Source: Azolla caroliniana (taxonomy: Eukaryota > Polypodiophyta). From it: a stretch of DNA of 64,000 bases. A program made the translations under genes and the position numbers. The DNA is taken from NCBI GenBank assembly GCA_043228905.1, contig JBHGNT010000016.1, forward strand, positions 9,176,001 to 9,240,000, in the 5' to 3' direction. Every line of letters starts with the position of its first letter. The stretch's first letter is position 1. Under the pieces are notes generated by a model. The model was not told the origin of the DNA. It ran no database searches and worked only from the letters and a program-made list of their open reading frames with translations. Positions 61,579 through 64,000 of the stretch are shown in pieces.

Positions 61579-64000
61579 ATGGCCCTGATGTTTGGCTCTA
61601 CTACGGTGTCTGTGTCCGGGGATGGCGTAGGGCCCGTATGTGCATCGCAGTGTCTTTCCCTTACTTGGTCAAGAGGGCTTCTCATGGTGTTGCGATCATC
61701 CTGTGTGGGCGGTCCGGGTTCTATGGGCTCTTCTTGGGTTAGGGGGTTTGGCTCAGCCGTCGGTGGGTTTGCGGTCGGTCACGGCTCCATTTCATCCGTC
61801 ACTTCCCCCGTGATGTCGACCGTTGTTGTACGCTCTAGGGAGTGGGGTTGCGGTTCCTCTTGGTCCGCAATGTTCTGCGTGTGGTCGGCCGATGGCATAT
61901 GCTTCGGTAGATGGGGTTCCTCTTGGGCAGTGGTTTCGCTGTCTGGTATTATGGGGAACTCCGTTCGTCGTTCCACGTTGTTCACCGTAGTTGTAATTTC
62001 TGGTGACCTGGCCTGAGGTTCCTCTTCTTCGGCAGTATCCGGAATTGGTGTCGCGATGGATTCCTCGTTTGTTCGCGTGCTGCCGGCTTGCGTGATCTGG
62101 TGAAACAGATCCTCTTGACTTTAACCAAACTCATCTAATAGTTGCGCGAGTTCTTCGGAATGTTGGTCCGCTAGCACACGGTAGTCCTGCGCTAGGTCCT
62201 CACGTACTGCCGCAATGCTTTCCTCATTCAATTTATAGAAGCCTCGGTCTTCTTTTCTCCAGTTCTCCTAGTCTGCTCGATACGCGTGCAATTCTGCCGC
62301 TTGGGCCACCCATGCCATCCATCCTTTGTCTAGCGTCGTTTTCAATTGCACTGTAAACCTCTCCCGATTCGTTTGTAGAAGGATACACACGTTGTCTATG
62401 ACAGCCTGGCAACGGTTGCGGGCTTCTTCCACAGCCTTCTTGAGGTTTGCAATTTCTTGCTGACTAACTACCACCGCTTCTTCATATGTGCTCTTCATAC
62501 CCGCCCACAGTTGGGCTTCCTTCGCATGTAGTTCTTCTAATTTCCCCATTTCATTGTTTAGGCGAATTTCGAGCTGATACCTTCTTTCTTGTTCGCCCAC
62601 CAGCTGCTCGTCGAACCATGCTTTCTTTTTCTCCAATAAGCCCCGGAGTCCCGCGACTGCCGCCTTCGATTTTTTCGCTTCCTCCTGTAATTGGGCGTTT
62701 TCTTCTTTTGTCCAGGTGTGCCGTGCTGTCTCTGCAGTGAGTTTCTCTTCAAGGGTTTTCACTGCCTTTCGGTCGTTGGCCCGGATGTCCTTTTCCCTGT
62801 CTGAGGACTGGCAAAGTTCAGCGCGGAGGCGGTCAATTTCTGATTCGGCTAGTTGTACAACCCTTTTCGCTTTTGAGGCAATGGCGGTCTGAGCCTCAAT
62901 CTCTTCCTTCAAGGCTTCGATGGCGTGGTTTAGAGGTGGAGCTACCTGTTGCGCCGTAGTCGCGTTATTTTCCAAATTCGTGATGCGTTCGTTGGCTTTT
63001 TGCAGCTCGGCTTGGGTCAGCTTAACCTTCTTCCAGATCTTCTTATTTTTTATTGCCATCTCCTTGGCACCCATGCTGACCTTTGCCAGTTCCCTATGAA
63101 CTTCGACTAGAGCCGCGTTTAATGGGGCAAGTTCCATCCCCATTAAGCGTATACCGGTGTTCCTCCATCTGCCGACTCTGGCTAACTGGTCTTCATCGTC
63201 GCTCTCCGTTGTTTCTGTTAAGGCGCACTCGATCATCTGGCGCTCCGCGTGCTCCTCGGCCATTCGTTGGGATACCTTTATCTGTTGCGTTGCCAAGAAT
63301 TCCATGAGCTCAAAATAGGTTCCGAACTGGAAAAGGGCGTTGAATTCATGGGTCGTGTCCGAGATATCCAGATATGCCAAAACCTCGCTTTCCACAGTCA
63401 AAACGGCTTTCCCTCATTGTGATTGGGCCGTAATGATCGGTCGTGGCTCCTGGATTATTTTGAAAGTGGTGGTGGGATCCGTAGCTACGGGGCCGTCACC
63501 TACAGTCGTAGTCTCCATCGCCGCGGGTACGTCTTTAACTAATCCACGCCCATCTTTCTTGTCCAATCTCCGCCGTTTCGGCCTGGAGCTTTCCTGCCGT
63601 GGTTTGGCATCTGGCTCTGGTGCCGCTTCCTCGGAGCACGCCGCCTGCTCTTCCAGCGTTGTCCGTGTGTCCGGTTGGGTGGGTTCGGGTTCATCCTCCC
63701 ACTCTATGGTGGCTAACTCCACTAACCTGCGCTTCGCAGATCGAGGCGGCGGCGTGGGCCTGCTGGGATGCGGTGCCGGCGAGCCTCGGGGTGGGAATAG
63801 TACCGTCAGGTACTGTTGTATGATAGGCCTGAGCTTCTTGCCTCCTTGATACGCATGCAGGCCTTCCCTTAACATCGGCCCCGTGATGACCCCCCAATCG
63901 ACCGTACACCCTTCCAAGGTATCAATAATGATACCTACCTTCTGCTTGGGCATCCCATATGCGTTTACGTGTATGCATCCGACTTCTAATAAGAACTTGG
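61579..64000 (-). pseudogene. gypsy-E2 ORF3, runs off the window
   Basis: The same protein as 47837-50454 and better preserved: 63953 MPKQKVGIIIDTLEG, VDWGVITGPMLREG; SRPKRRRLDKKDGRG; a 377-codon uninterrupted coiled coil 63401-62268 (ELMEFLATQQIKVSQRMA, TAIASKAKRVVQLAESEID, LLEKKKAWFDEQLVGEQE, AELHAYRAD). Then TAG for TGG, ENWRKEDRGFYKLNEESIA, and an acidic Pro/Thr/Glu tail to 61779. TGA at 63414-63416 and TAG at 62268-62270 are the main lesions. Confidence 0.78.

Noticed and set aside
1-64000. A bacterial-style operon, defence or biosynthetic system
   Set aside because: No such gene set, ribosome-binding-site spacing or operon layout is present; nearly all coding signal belongs to retrotransposons.

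Overview
The window looks like retrotransposon-packed heterochromatin from a land plant. The evidence is intron-containing host-like exons, copia elements with the plant-style initiator-Met primer site TGGTATCAGAGC, chromodomain Ty3/gypsy elements, an OTA-type (Tat/Athila-like) gypsy group, and nonsense mutations at CHG/CpG-type sites. The species cannot be told from the sequence. There is no bacterial or viral gene system, CRISPR array or rRNA gene, and no ordinary tRNA gene was found. Almost all of the 64 kb is accounted for by nested or broken elements.

Layout. (1) 1-3630 and 9421-10113: an AT-rich, intron-containing, unrecognised gene-like region. It holds a 1-kb TAGCTAATTAGCTA tandem array and is split by a young chromovirus, gypsy-1 (3632-9420, minus). 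(2) 10691-35942: an old OTA-type element, gypsy-2 (plus), with gag, pol and a long coiled-coil ORF3 after integrase. ORF3 is interrupted by copia-A (16831-22224, minus). Copia LTR sequence is in turn interrupted by a rearranged chromovirus, gypsy-B, present as two near-identical tandem copies (22225-26841 and 27013-31593). A copia pol remnant, a duplicated ORF3 piece, a solo copia LTR (32373-32993) and a MITE (34878-35173) follow. (3) 35943-47699: a mosaic of fragments: gypsy-E3 gag and LTR, copia-H, a third chromovirus (gypsy-C) whose LTR is split by a LINE (38429-42272, minus), gypsy-G (pol and ORF3 remnants) and copia-D. (4) 47700-64000: gypsy-E1 (minus), an OTA relative of gypsy-2, interrupted by copia-F (50455-56014, plus, perfect 5-bp target duplication AGCTC). 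Its 5' LTR also serves a second copy, gypsy-E2, that runs off the window.

How the parts work together. Each autonomous family would supply Gag (zinc knuckles), protease, reverse transcriptase, RNase H and integrase. All copies here carry stops, frameshifts or deletions. The chromovirus LTRs have an unusually readable design: a heat-shock-element cluster just upstream of a TATA box; a predicted transcript 5' end complementary to the sequence just inside the 5' LTR, with covariation between two families (a self-priming signature); and an antisense tRNA-like module at the outer edge of U3. The OTA families share an undescribed-looking ORF3 with an EGxxVDW motif domain, a basic patch, a several-hundred-residue coiled coil and an acidic/proline-rich tail. 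These two themes are the best candidates for new biology here.
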